Assembly: GCF_009909235.1 (NCBI RefSeq)
Contig: NZ_JAAAPO010000003.1
Coordinates: 248,001-312,000 of the forward strand
Source: Novosphingobium ovatum
GTDB taxonomy: Bacteria > Pseudomonadota > Alphaproteobacteria > Sphingomonadales > Sphingomonadaceae
Direction: 5' to 3'
Length of the DNA stretch: 64,000 bases
Positions 26,530 through 36,440 of the stretch are shown in pieces. Every line of letters begins with the position of its first letter. Position 1 is the stretch's first letter. A program made the translations under genes and the position numbers. The notes under the pieces are model-generated. The model was given only the letters and a program-made list of their open reading frames with translations. It made no database searches and was not told the origin of the DNA.

Positions 26530-27249
26530 ATGTTGCCATCTTTCCATTTCCGTTCGGTCCTGGGCGTCATTGCCGCCTTTGGGCTGTCCAGTCCCGCCTA
26601 TGCCGGGCCGCCGTTTGTCACCGATGATCCACAGCCGACCGAATACCATCGCTGGGAGGTCTATCAATTCGCATCACTCAGCCGCGAGGACGGTGTGACC
26701 GGGCTCGATACCGGGTTGGACCTGAATTACGGCGCGATCAAGGATCTGCAACTGACCGCCACCTTGCCGCTGCACAGGGAAACCGGGGCGCCACTGGATG
26801 TGGGCGAGGTGCAATTGGCCGCCAAGTACCGGATCCTGCATCAAGGCGGCGGCCACTTGCCGATTGATGTCAGCCTGTTTCCCCGCGTGATCCTGCCGAC
26901 CGGGCGTGGAGCGGGGCGCGCGCGGGTCCTTTTGCCGGTGTGGGGGCAACGCAATCAGGGCCGCTGGCAGTTCTTTGGCGGGGGTGGCTATGTCCTTAAT
27001 CCGGGCGAGGGCAACCGCAATTACTGGGTGCAGGGCGCGGCGGTTATGCGCCAGATGCGGCCGGGATGGCAGTTGGGTATCGAGGAATACCACCAAGGCC
27101 CGACCGCGCAGGGTGAGCGTGCGGTCACGGGCCTCAATCTGGGTACGCTGATCCATATCAAGGGGCCGGTGTCGCTGATCGGTTCGGCGGGGCAGGGCCT
27201 CAACCGGCGCCAAAGCCTGTTTTACGCCGCACTCAAGCTCGATCTGTAA
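26530..27249 (+). CDS. exported beta-rich protein, probably outer membrane
   Basis: 239 residues from the ATG at 26530 (AAGCAGG upstream; an in-frame TTG one codon earlier is not needed). A signal peptide (about 1-25, ending SSPAYA) leads into PPFVTDDPQPTEYHRWEVY, a start seen in proteins annotated as transporter or phenol MetA degradation-like barrels. The rest alternates polar and hydrophobic residues. First of four co-oriented genes; the next starts 11 bp later. Function unknown. Confidence 0.7.
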   Translation: MLPSFHFRSVLGVIAAFGLSSPAYAGPPFVTDDPQPTEYHRWEVYQFASLSREDGVTGLDTGLDLNYGAIKDLQLTATLPLHRETGAPLDVGEVQLAAKYRILHQGGGHLPIDVSLFPRVILPTGRGAGRARVLLPVWGQRNQGRWQFFGGGGYVLNPGEGNRNYWVQGAAVMRQMRPGWQLGIEEYHQGPTAQGERAVTGLNLGTLIHIKGPVSLIGSAGQGLNRRQSLFYAALKLDL

Positions 27250-27260
27250 AGGACAGGCAC

Positions 27261-28073
27261 ATGCAGGACACCTCCAAGGCGTTGGCAAAAGTGCCCGCCA
27301 TCACGCTCGGGTTCTGGGCGATCAAGATTTTTGCCACCACGCTGGGCGAAACGGCCGGGGACACTGTCTCGATGAGCTGGCTGGGCGAGACGACCGCGCA
27401 GGCCACAGGTTGGGGCTATTTGATCGGCACCGGTCTGTTTCTGTTGCCGCTGATCGTTTTGGTTGCGGCGCAGATCCGCGCCAAAGCCTTTCACCCCTTG
27501 CTGTATTGGTCCACGATCATCGCCTCGACCACGGCGGGCACGACGCTGGCCGACTATTTCGACCGGTCGCTGGGCATTGGCTATCTGGGGGGATCGCTCT
27601 CGCTGTTCGCCTGCGTGGTGGCCTCGCTGGCGATCTGGAAACACCGGTTGGGCAGCGTCTCGGTCGGCAGCATTTCCAGCCCGCAGGCGGAACTGTTCTA
27701 TTGGATCACCATCACCTTTTCGCAAACACTGGGCACGGCGCTGGGTGATTGGACGGCCGACAGCTTTGGCGAGGCCACGTTCATGGGCCTGGAATCGGGC
27801 TATGTGCTGGGCGCGCTGGTGTTTGCCGCGGCATTGGCGGCGGTGGCGCTGGCGTGGTGCTGGACGGGCATTTCGCGCGCGGCCCTGTTCTGGATGGCCT
27901 TTATCCTCACCCGGCCTTTGGGCGCGACCGTCGGCGATTTTCTGGACAAGCCGCTCGACAAGGGGGGATTGGATTTCAGCCGCCCGATTGCCTCGCTGGT
28001 CTTGCTGCTGGCCATGGGCTTGTGCCTGATGCTGCTGCCTCAGCGCGCGGCCAGCGCCGATGCGGCGCATTGA
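27261..28073 (+). CDS. COG4705-like membrane protein with four internal repeats
   Basis: 270 residues, about eight membrane segments. Four copies of a motif of the form (F/Y)W ... (T/P)(L/A)G-x3-(G/A)D recur with near-constant spacing, with Trp at residues 19, 83, 148 and 211 and Asp at 34, 98, 163 and 226 (e.g. TTLGETAGDTV, QTLGTALGDWT, RPLGATVGDFL). This suggests pseudo-symmetric repeats of two helices, as in a transporter. GGACAGGCAC precedes the ATG. Related proteins often sit with two-component systems, as here. Substrate is not known. Confidence 0.8.
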   Translation: MQDTSKALAKVPAITLGFWAIKIFATTLGETAGDTVSMSWLGETTAQATGWGYLIGTGLFLLPLIVLVAAQIRAKAFHPLLYWSTIIASTTAGTTLADYFDRSLGIGYLGGSLSLFACVVASLAIWKHRLGSVSVGSISSPQAELFYWITITFSQTLGTALGDWTADSFGEATFMGLESGYVLGALVFAAALAAVALAWCWTGISRAALFWMAFILTRPLGATVGDFLDKPLDKGGLDFSRPIASLVLLLAMGLCLMLLPQRAASADAAH

Positions 28074-28162
28074 TGCGGCCGGTGGCGTGGCTGGACCGGT
28101 TCGACACCGGGCGGTTGCCGCGATAAGGTGGCGTGACTGTCACAAGGCAAGAAAGGCATCGC

Positions 28163-28828
28163 ATGCGCCTGTTGCTGGTGGAAGATGACCCGATGATCGG
28201 CGAAGCGGTGCAGGCGGCGTTGAAAGACGCCGCCCATGCCGTGGACTGGGCGCGGGACGGCGCAACCGCGCGCGAGGCGCTGGCCTGTGGCCATTACGAT
28301 GCGATGCTGCTGGATCTGGGGCTGCCTGATGGTGATGGCCTGACCCTGCTGGCCGAACTTCGCGGCAGACGTGACCGATTGCCGGTGCTGATCCTGACGG
28401 CGCGGGACAGTATCGAGGACCGCCTCAAGGGGCTGGACGGCGGGGCGGATGACTATCTCGTCAAGCCTTTTGCCATGGCCGAACTGTTGGCGCGGCTGCG
28501 GGCGATCCTGCGTCGACAGGGCGGTCAGGGCGAAGCATTGCTGGGCAATGGCGCGATCACGTTGAACCCGGCGACCCGTGTGGCCACGGCACCCGGCACT
28601 GGCGACATCGCGCTGTCGGCGCGCGAATTCGCGTTGCTCCATGCGCTGTTGCTGCGGCCGGGGGCAATCCTGTCACGCGGCGCGCTGGAAGACCGCATCT
28701 ATGGCTGGGGCGAAGAGGTGGAAAGCAATGCGGTCGAGTTTCTGATCCATGCCCTGCGCCGCAAATTGGGCCGCGACGCGATCCGCAATGTGCGCGGGGT
28801 GGGCTGGATGGTGGTAAAGGAGGCATGA
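28163..28828 (+). CDS. OmpR-family response regulator
   Basis: 221 residues from the ATG at 28163 (AAAGG upstream). The receiver domain has LLLVEDDPMIGEAV, phospho-acceptor Asp near 51 (MLLDLGLPDGDG), Thr in ILTARDS and Lys in YLVKPFAM. The C-terminal winged helix (about 125-221) has LSAREFALLHALLLRPG and the HALRRKLGRDAIRNVRGVGW recognition region. It resembles the QseB/PmrA branch. Overlaps the kinase gene by 4 bp. Confidence 0.93.
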   Translation: MRLLLVEDDPMIGEAVQAALKDAAHAVDWARDGATAREALACGHYDAMLLDLGLPDGDGLTLLAELRGRRDRLPVLILTARDSIEDRLKGLDGGADDYLVKPFAMAELLARLRAILRRQGGQGEALLGNGAITLNPATRVATAPGTGDIALSAREFALLHALLLRPGAILSRGALEDRIYGWGEEVESNAVEFLIHALRRKLGRDAIRNVRGVGWMVVKEA

Positions 28829-30126
28829 TGGGCTCGTTGCAATGGCGTTTGTCCGTGGCGCTGGCGCTGCTTATCGTGCTGGTTGGGCTGTTGGGCGGGG
28901 TCTATGCCTATCGCGCCGCCTATCACGAGGCCGAGGAGTTGCAGGACGGGACCTTGCGGCAGATCGCGGTGCTGGTGGCGCGGCAGGATCAGGGGGCAGG
29001 GGCGCGGGCCGCCACCGGACGCCCCACCGATGCCGAGGACGCCCCCCAGTTGGTGATCAGCCGCTATGACGGGGCGCCAGACGCGATTTTGCCGCTGCCC
29101 GCCGGGTTGCCCTTGGGGCTGGGCACCTATGATGTGGCCGGGCTGTCCTATCGGGTGTTGATCGCCAGCGACAACCATGGCCGGCGTTTCGCCTTGGCCC
29201 AGCGCGCCAGTTTCCGCGACGAAATCGCCCGCGACAGTGCCCGCCAATGTCTGCTGCCGCTTGGCTTGCTGGTGCCTGCGCTGTTGCTGCTGGTGCCGGG
29301 CGTGATACGGTACAGTTTTCGCCCGGTCGATCGCGCCGCGCGGGATCTGGCCGCACGCTCGGCCAAGGATATCCATCCCATCGCCGCCGGTGATCTGCCC
29401 GCCGAAGTGCAGCCGTTTGTGCAGGCCATCGATGCCCTGTTGGCCCGGGTCAGCCAAAGCGTTGAGCAACAGCGCCGCTTTATCGCGGATGCGGCGCATG
29501 AATTGCGCTCGCCCATGGCGGCCCTGTCGTTACAGGCGGAACGTTTGGCCCAATGCGACCTGTCGCCAGAAGCAGAGTCCCGGTTGTCGGCCATGACGGG
29601 CGGGATCGCCCGTAACCAGCGCTTGCTGGAGCAATTGCTGGATCTGGCCCGGGCGCAGTCGGGGCCGTCAGCCGCAACAGGTGGCCCACTGGCCATGGCC
29701 GATGTGCTGCGCGAAGTGATCGAGGAGGCGATGCCATTGGCGCTGGCAAAGGGGGTGGATCTGGGGGTGTCGGGGGCGGCGGATGGCCATGTCGAGATGA
29801 ATCGGATCGATATGTTGGTGGCGTTGCGCAATCTGGTGCACAATGCCATCCGCCATTCGCCCAAGGGTGGCGCGGTGGATATGCATTTCGCCCTGATTGA
29901 TGGTGGCTGGACCATCGCTGTCACCGATCAGGGCGGCGGCATGGGCCCAGACGACATCGCCCGCGCGACGATGCCGTTTTATCGGGTCGCGGGCACGCAG
30001 GGGGCGGGATCCGGCCTTGGCTTGGCGATTGTGTCGGCCATTGCGGATCGCGCGGGGCTGGAGCTGCGCCTGACCAACCGGGCCGAAGGCGGGTTTTGCG
30101 CGGCGCTGACCGCATCTTGCCCCTGA
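28825..30126 (+). CDS. sensor histidine kinase
   Basis: 433 residues; ATGATG start at 28825/28828 with GGAGG upstream, overlapping the regulator stop. Two membrane helices (about 8-28 and 147-167) enclose a periplasmic sensor region of the QseC/TctE type. The H-box (FIADAAHELRSPMAALSLQ, His near 225), N-box (LRNLVHNAIRHSP), G1 (VTDQGGGMGPDDI) and G2 (GAGSGLGLAIVSAIADRAG) are all present. It should phosphorylate the adjacent regulator. Stimulus is unknown. Confidence 0.93.
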   Translation: MMGSLQWRLSVALALLIVLVGLLGGVYAYRAAYHEAEELQDGTLRQIAVLVARQDQGAGARAATGRPTDAEDAPQLVISRYDGAPDAILPLPAGLPLGLGTYDVAGLSYRVLIASDNHGRRFALAQRASFRDEIARDSARQCLLPLGLLVPALLLLVPGVIRYSFRPVDRAARDLAARSAKDIHPIAAGDLPAEVQPFVQAIDALLARVSQSVEQQRRFIADAAHELRSPMAALSLQAERLAQCDLSPEAESRLSAMTGGIARNQRLLEQLLDLARAQSGPSAATGGPLAMADVLREVIEEAMPLALAKGVDLGVSGAADGHVEMNRIDMLVALRNLVHNAIRHSPKGGAVDMHFALIDGGWTIAVTDQGGGMGPDDIARATMPFYRVAGTQGAGSGLGLAIVSAIADRAGLELRLTNRAEGGFCAALTASCP

Positions 30127-30142
30127 CGCACAGGTCAGGGGC
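30119..30142. terminator. perfect hairpin between convergent genes, possible terminator
   Basis: GCCCCTGAC (30119-30127) and GTCAGGGGC (30134-30142) form a 9-bp stem with a 6-nt loop, and the stem includes the kinase stop codon. There is no T-run on either side, so a classic intrinsic terminator is doubtful. Confidence 0.35.
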
Positions 30143-30144
30143 GA

Positions 30145-30369
30145 TCAATCCGTGACGTCAGCGGCCTGATCGGCACGCAATTTGGCCGCTTCGGCCTCTT
30201 TCTTCTTTTTCTGATCTTGATCGTAATGCCATTTGATCGAGAAGAACATGCCCGTTCCCAGCACGATACACTTGATGGTCAACAGAAAAACCGGGACCCA
30301 TTCCATCATTTTGGCCTGACATTGTTGGTTGTGGACGCAATGGTCGAACATCGTTGGCGTTGCAGCCAT
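30145..30369 (-). CDS. small single-span membrane protein, hypothetical
   Basis: 74 residues from the ATG at 30367-30369. A shorter start at 30307-30309 (MMEWVPVF, 54 residues) has an AGG in better position. A Cys/His-rich N-terminus is followed by one hydrophobic helix (WVPVFLLTIKCIVLGTGMFF) and a highly charged Lys/Glu tail (DQDQKKKKEAEAAK). That layout is protein-like and unlikely as a shadow. It is convergent with the histidine kinase. No family recognised. Confidence 0.5.
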   Translation of the reverse strand: MAATPTMFDHCVHNQQCQAKMMEWVPVFLLTIKCIVLGTGMFFSIKWHYDQDQKKKKEAEAAKLRADQAADVTD

Positions 30370-30506
30370 GTGCCGGGAACAGGCGAAGCACCATTGCCCT
30401 GATTCGATCACGGCTTGCCCGTAGTGGCGGCGTGCCTCTTTGCGCAAGCCCTGTTCGCAGGCGGCGGGCATGGGGCGCCGCCCGCCCGCCGTCCCTTCTG
30501 CCGCGG

Positions 30507-31514
<1,008 letters not shown>

Positions 31515-31955
31515 TCAGGGGCGCTGCCAGACGACACGCCAATGTTCGGCCGGATTGGTCGAGGTGATGATCAGGCGATTGCCGTCCAGCCGGATCGCGC
31601 GGGGCAGATCGCGCCCCACCAGATCGCGCACCAGCGCGCCATCGACATGGAACACCATGCTTTTGCCATCCGGCGCCAGTTTGAACGTGCCATAGGAGGC
31701 TTCGTAGCCGCCGTGAGAATAGGCGTTGATCATGCTGTCGGGCAGCATGACCTGCACCGCCATGTGGCCATCTTCTGTCAGCGTTAGCAGGCCGCAACAC
31801 GGCGTTGCCTGCACCTGCCCATTGGGTCCGGGTTGCTCTAGACTGGCGATCCGCCAAGCCCCCAGAATATCCGGGCGAGGGTGCGGTTGAGCGGCGGCCG
31901 GGACAGACAATGGGCCGGTCAGCATGGCAGCCAGTAAGACGAAGCGGTGCAGCAT
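31515..31955 (-). CDS. exported lipocalin-like domain protein
   Basis: 146 residues with a signal peptide (about 1-22, ending PAAA). The mature part reads LGAWRIASLEQPGPNG, LTLTEDGHMAVQVM, YGTFKLAPDGKSMVFHV and NRLIITSTNP, the pattern of lipocalin_5 small beta-barrel proteins. Two Cys (TPCCGL) are adjacent. Ligand is unknown. First gene of a two-gene unit with the aldo/keto reductase. Confidence 0.75.
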   Translation of the reverse strand: MLHRFVLLAAMLTGPLSVPAAAQPHPRPDILGAWRIASLEQPGPNGQVQATPCCGLLTLTEDGHMAVQVMLPDSMINAYSHGGYEASYGTFKLAPDGKSMVFHVDGALVRDLVGRDLPRAIRLDGNRLIITSTNPAEHWRVVWQRP

Positions 31956-32100
31956 CTGTTTTCCTTTGTGGCCGGGGGTGCGGACGGTTTAGCCCAAGCG
32001 CGCCTGTCAGGCTTTCCTGATCCTGCTTGATTTTTGCCTGATTCTCTGTGGTTCCGAAATCGTGCTTGCGTGTGTGCATGCCGGCGCGCAAAGGGAAAGC

Positions 32101-32991
32101 ATGTCAGATGCTCCCGTTTCCGCGCCAGACTTGGGCAAATTGCAGCAGGCGATCGTTGTGCATACGCCGCTGGTGGGGGAAAATGCCACCGCCATCACAG
32201 GGCTTTCACTCTATCGCCGCATTGCCCAAACCCCTTGCTATCGGGCGATTTATGATCCCAGCCTCACGCTGTTTGCACAAGGGTGCAAGGCGGTGAATGT
32301 GGGTGGGGTGGATTATCAGGGCATGGCCGGGCGGTTCCTGATCACGTCGGTCGACTTGCCGGTGCAAAGTCAGGTGATCGACGCCAGCGCGCAAAGGCCG
32401 CTGCTCTCGATGTTGCTCTCGATCGACAGCGCGATGTTGCGTGAGGTGATCGCCCAGCAAGAGCCGCAACCTGCAAGGCCCGCACAAGGAGCATTGGCGC
32501 TGGGGGAGGCGTCCCCTGACATCATCGACGCTTGCGCGCGGCTGGTCGGTCTGCTGGATCGCCCCCATGACATCGGCTTCATGGCACCGCTGATCCAGCG
32601 CGAAATCCTTTACCGCCTGCTGCAAACGCCCCAGGCGGCGCGGCTGCGTGCGATCGCCTCGGCCAGTGACCACAGCCATCGTACCGCCCGCGCCATCGGC
32701 TGGTTGCGCCGCAACTATGACCAGCCGCTGCGGATCGAGGCGCTGGCTGATCTGGCCTGCATGGGCGTGTCGACGCTGCATCACCATTTCCGCGCGCTGA
32801 CCGCGATGAGCCCGTTGCAATATCAAAAGCAACTGCGCCTGCAGGCCGCGCGCGAAAAGATGATCGGTGGCCTGGACGCCACCGGCGCGGCCTATGCTGT
32901 GGGTTATGAAAGTGTCAGCCAGTTCAGCCGCGAATATGCCCGGCTGTTCGGGCAGCCGCCTTTGCGGGACATGAAGGCGTTGAAAGATTGA
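32101..32991 (+). CDS. AraC-family transcriptional regulator (AraC_N type)
   Basis: 296 residues from the ATG at 32101 (AAGGGA upstream). The N-terminal half (about 20-170) matches the AraC_N ligand domain (LSLYRRIAQTPCYRAIYDPS). The C-terminal part carries two helix-turn-helix units: LRIEALADLACMGVSTLHHH and AAYAVGYESVSQFSREYARLF. Divergent from the lipocalin/aldo-keto reductase pair across a 145-bp gap, which suggests it activates them. Inducer unknown. Confidence 0.9.
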   Translation: MSDAPVSAPDLGKLQQAIVVHTPLVGENATAITGLSLYRRIAQTPCYRAIYDPSLTLFAQGCKAVNVGGVDYQGMAGRFLITSVDLPVQSQVIDASAQRPLLSMLLSIDSAMLREVIAQQEPQPARPAQGALALGEASPDIIDACARLVGLLDRPHDIGFMAPLIQREILYRLLQTPQAARLRAIASASDHSHRTARAIGWLRRNYDQPLRIEALADLACMGVSTLHHHFRALTAMSPLQYQKQLRLQAAREKMIGGLDATGAAYAVGYESVSQFSREYARLFGQPPLRDMKALKD

Positions 32992-33082
32992 TGGCTGAGC
33001 AGGGGGCAACGGACGTTGCGCCGCCGGCCGCATCGTTGATGTTTCCCCAATGGGGGGCTTTCCGATTAGCTGAAAAGTTGAC

Positions 33083-33169
33083 TGGTGCGGTCAAGAAGAC
33101 TCGAACTTCCACGGGCTTTCGCCCACAACGACCTCAACGTTGCGCGTCTACCAATTCCGCCATGACCGC
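33083..33169 (-). tRNA. tRNA-Leu (anticodon GAG)
   Basis: On the minus strand the acceptor GCGGTCA (33169-33163) pairs with TGACCGC (33093-33087), followed by A and an encoded CCA. The D arm has AATTGGTAGACGC. The anticodon arm is CAACG-TTGAGGT-CGTTG, giving GAG, which reads CUC/CUU. A long variable arm (GGGCGAAAGCCC) and a GTTCGAGTC T loop complete a class II tRNA-Leu. The rest of the 305-bp gap (32992-33297) shows no gene. Confidence 0.95.
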
Positions 33170-33297
33170 ACGTCATTCCGGGATGTTACGGTGATTGCCG
33201 TGCCGTCCCGTCGGGGTAGGAGCGGGCCCTTAGCAAAGGGTTGCCCCCCCCGCAAGCGCTCAAATGTCGCGCGCCGCCTTTTGCTGGCGAACTGGGC

Positions 33298-34398
33298 TTA
33301 GCGAGGCTTCCAATGCACCTCGGCGGCGGCGGCGCTGCGAGGCGCGCCAAAGATCGCGGTGTTCACCGTCTCGCTCTCACCGGGGGCCAGAACCGCCTTG
33401 GGTGGGGTGGCTTCCTGCGTGTAGACGATGCGATTCTGGGCATCGCGCAGCACGATCAACAGCGCGGGGACGCTTTGCCGGTCGGTGCCGATATTGGTGA
33501 TGGTGCCACGAATGCTGAAATAGTCATTGCTGCCCGGCATTTGCTGTCGCTCGCGCCCGTTGGCGGGAAACTCCAGTTTCAGATTGGGTTCGGCCAGCGT
33601 GCCGCCGATCGGACCAAAAGGCAGGCCTGAGGGCAGGCCGAAATGCGCGACCAGCGCCATCGCGCTCAGCGCTGCGGCGGCAAACAGGATTGCCAGAATG
33701 GTCCACAACCGGGCCGGATTGCGACGCGGGCGGCGCGGGGCGTCTGCCTCTTCCTCGGCATAATCGGCATAGGGCTGGATGACATCGGAGGGATGTGTCT
33801 CCTCCATGGCGGCCAGCGCGGCGCGCGGCGCAGCCTCATCGGCCTGCGGCTGAGCGTTGATCGCGGTGACGGCCTGTTGCCACAGCGCGTCGGCCTGCGC
33901 CTGCACCTCGGCTTCCCGGCCGTTGGCGGTTTCATCAACCGCCGACAGGCGCGGCATCACCGGCGCATCATCCGGCGCCTCGACGGTCTGCGTCCAGTCC
34001 TCCTTTTCGGGCGTGCCATAAAGATAGGACTTGTAGGCGGTGCGCTGTGGTGCTGGCCCCTCGGGGGGGGCGACCATTTCGGGCGCGGGCGGTGACACCT
34101 CCACTGGCGGCGGCGCAGGCTCGGCCACTGGGGCGGCGGGGGCTTCCTCAGCCGCCTGTGGCGCCACCACGGGAGCTGCCGCCACAGGCGCGGACGCTTC
34201 TGCCACCGGCTGGGCCTCGGGCGTCACGGGTGCTGGCGGCGCAGGCTCGGCCCTTGCGGCGGCGGGGGGAAAGATTTCCGGTCCGTCCTGAAACCAGCTG
34301 TGCTTGCACTTGGCACAACGAACGGTCCGTCCTTCCACGCCGATGGCGCTATCGGGTACGGCATAGCGTGTTCCGCAGGCGGGGCAGGATATGATCAT
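33298..34398 (-). CDS. MJ0042-type zinc-ribbon protein with DUF3426-like C-terminus
   Basis: 366 residues from the ATG at 34396-34398. The first 40 residues hold a zinc ribbon (CPACGTRYAVPDSAIG then VRCAKCKHSWF). A long low-complexity Ala/Pro/Glu region (about 50-190) follows, then one membrane helix (WTILAILFAAAALSAMALVA, about 230-250) and a beta-rich periplasmic domain (YFSIRGTITNIGTDRQSVPA) like DUF3426. Common next to ftsE in sphingomonads. Role is unknown. Divergent from ftsE. Confidence 0.85.
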   Translation of the reverse strand: MIISCPACGTRYAVPDSAIGVEGRTVRCAKCKHSWFQDGPEIFPPAAARAEPAPPAPVTPEAQPVAEASAPVAAAPVVAPQAAEEAPAAPVAEPAPPPVEVSPPAPEMVAPPEGPAPQRTAYKSYLYGTPEKEDWTQTVEAPDDAPVMPRLSAVDETANGREAEVQAQADALWQQAVTAINAQPQADEAAPRAALAAMEETHPSDVIQPYADYAEEEADAPRRPRRNPARLWTILAILFAAAALSAMALVAHFGLPSGLPFGPIGGTLAEPNLKLEFPANGRERQQMPGSNDYFSIRGTITNIGTDRQSVPALLIVLRDAQNRIVYTQEATPPKAVLAPGESETVNTAIFGAPRSAAAAEVHWKPR

Positions 34399-34596
34399 AT
34401 GCCCATTGTAAAGCATATCGACAGGCCCCGCGCCAAGTGTTTGTTCATATTTACGTCAGCTTTGTCGCATTTTTCCACCGCCCTTTTGTCTGACGGAATT
34501 GCTGTCTATAGTGGGGGTGATGATCGAACGGGCGCTCTGGAAAGACGGTGGCGATGGCGCGGCTTTGGCCCGGGCCGTGTGGCGCGGTGGGCCGCG

Positions 34597-35358
34597 ATGA
34601 GCGGGCCCGGCGGCGCGCCAGCCTATGGCGAAATCGCGCAGTTCGAGAATGTCGGCCTGCGCTATGGCCCTGATCGCGAAGTGCTGGCCGATGTGGCCTT
34701 CACGCTGTTTTCGGGCAGTTTCTATTTCCTGACCGGAGCCAGCGGCGCGGGGAAAAGCTCGCTGTTGCGGATGTTGTATCTGGCACAACGGCCCACGCGC
34801 GGGGCGATTCGCCTGTTTGGGCAGGACGCCATCACCCTCCCACGTGAAGGCTTGCCGGGGCTGCGTCGCCGCATTGGCGTGGTGTTTCAGGACTGCCGTC
34901 TGGTGCCGCACCTGTCGGCGTTTGACAATGTGGCGCTGCCGCTGCGTGTGGCGGGCGTGCCGGAAAAGGATATCGCCCGCCCCGTTGCCGACATGCTGGA
35001 ATGGGTGGGGCTGGCCGACCGCATGGCGGATAAGCCCGCTTCGCTGTCGGGCGGTGAGCAGCAGCGGGTGGGCATTGCCCGCGCGGTGATCGGCCGCCCC
35101 GAACTGTTGGTCGCGGACGAGCCGACCGGCAACGTCGATCCCGACATGGCGATCAAGCTGCTCCGCCTGTTCGAGGCGTTGAACCGGCTGGGCACCACTG
35201 TGGTGGTTGCCACCCACGATGTGCATCTGCTGAAAAAAGTGCCCGATTCGTTGATCATGCGGCTGGATCGTGGGCGACTGTCCGATCCAACGGGCGCCTT
35301 GCGTTATCCCCCGCGCCGGTCTGGCGTGGCCCCTGCCGGAGGGCCTCATGGCGGATAG
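34597..35358 (+). CDS. ftsE: cell division ATP-binding protein FtsE
   Basis: 253 residues from the ATG at 34597. It is a small ABC ATPase with Walker A GASGAGKSSLL, signature SLSGGEQQRVGIARA, Walker B LLVADEPTGNVDPDMA and VVATHDVHLLKKVP. The phrase after Walker A (RMLYLAQRPTRG) is typical of FtsE. With FtsX it regulates peptidoglycan hydrolases at the septum. Overlaps ftsX by 11 bp. Confidence 0.93.
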   Translation: MSGPGGAPAYGEIAQFENVGLRYGPDREVLADVAFTLFSGSFYFLTGASGAGKSSLLRMLYLAQRPTRGAIRLFGQDAITLPREGLPGLRRRIGVVFQDCRLVPHLSAFDNVALPLRVAGVPEKDIARPVADMLEWVGLADRMADKPASLSGGEQQRVGIARAVIGRPELLVADEPTGNVDPDMAIKLLRLFEALNRLGTTVVVATHDVHLLKKVPDSLIMRLDRGRLSDPTGALRYPPRRSGVAPAGGPHGG

Positions 35359-36439
35359 GGACGAATGGATGCGTGGCGGCCCCGCGCCCCATAACCCACA
35401 GGGAACCCCCGCGCCGCAGCGCCATGTGCCGCCCCCGCCGCCCGCCGGGCCTTTGCCGGGGTTGCGCGCGGACGAGGGCTTGCGCGCCTCGGGCGTGCCA
35501 AAGGGCGGCGTGCCGGGGGCCGGGCGGCTGTTGCGCTGGCGCGGGATCGGGCGGCTGGATGGCGGGCTGGTGCCACAGGCGCGGCTGTCGGGGCCAACGC
35601 CTTGGGTGATTGCGATCATGGTGGCGCTGACGGTGATCGCCGCCGCCATGGGGCTGGTGCTGCGCCATATCGCCGCAGAGGCCGCCGCCGAGCTGACCGG
35701 GGGCGTGACGATCCAGATCCTGGATGCCTCGCCCAGCGGGCGGCAGACGCAGGCAGAAGCGGCGCTGCGTGTGCTGCGGGCGCAGGCGGGCGTCGGGCAG
35801 GCGCGTCAGGTGCCCCAGGCCGAGGTCGACCGCCTGATCGCCCCTTGGCTGGGCGCGGACACGATGGCCGATCGCGGCGATCAGGACATTGTGCCGGTGC
35901 CCGCGCTGATCGACGTGCGGCTGGAGGGGGCGGTGGACGCGCCCCGGCTGAACACCTTGCGCGCGGCGTTGCAACAGGTGGCGCCTGCCGCACGCGTGGA
36001 TGCTCAGTCCGACTGGCTGGGGCCGGTGTTTGGCGCGATTGAATCGCTGCAATGGCTGGCCGCCGCGGTTGTCGCGCTGTTGGCGTTGGCGCTGGCGGCG
36101 GCCGCCGTGCTGGCCACGCGCACAGCCTTGGGCGCGCACCGCGCCACGATCGAGGTCGTCCACCTGATGGGCGGCACCGACAGCCAGATCGCCCGGATCT
36201 TTGAGCGCTCCATCGGTTGGGACGCGGCGATTGGCGGCTTGCTGGGCTTTGGCTTTGCGGTGGGGGTGACGCTGTTTCTGGGGCGGGCCTTTGCCGCGCT
36301 GGGGGCTGGCTGGCTGGCGGTGGGCGCGTTGCAGTGGAACGACTGGCTGGTGCTGACGCTGGTGCCGATCGCGGCGGCGGTGATTACCATGCTGACCGCG
36401 CGCCTGTCGGTGATCGCTGCCTTGCGAAAGATCCTGTGA
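35348..36439 (+). CDS. ftsX: cell division protein FtsX
   Basis: 363 residues from the ATG at 35348. A long Pro-rich cytoplasmic N-terminus (about 1-78) precedes four membrane helices (PWVIAIMVALTVIAAAMGLV; LQWLAAAVVALLALALAAAA; AAIGGLLGFGFAVGVTLFLG; WLVLTLVPIAAAVITMLTA) with an extracellular loop between the first two. The VVHLMGGTDSQIARIFERS stretch is the conserved FtsX signature. Partner of FtsE. Confidence 0.93.
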   Translation: MADRDEWMRGGPAPHNPQGTPAPQRHVPPPPPAGPLPGLRADEGLRASGVPKGGVPGAGRLLRWRGIGRLDGGLVPQARLSGPTPWVIAIMVALTVIAAAMGLVLRHIAAEAAAELTGGVTIQILDASPSGRQTQAEAALRVLRAQAGVGQARQVPQAEVDRLIAPWLGADTMADRGDQDIVPVPALIDVRLEGAVDAPRLNTLRAALQQVAPAARVDAQSDWLGPVFGAIESLQWLAAAVVALLALALAAAAVLATRTALGAHRATIEVVHLMGGTDSQIARIFERSIGWDAAIGGLLGFGFAVGVTLFLGRAFAALGAGWLAVGALQWNDWLVLTLVPIAAAVITMLTARLSVIAALRKIL

Positions 36440-36440
36440 C

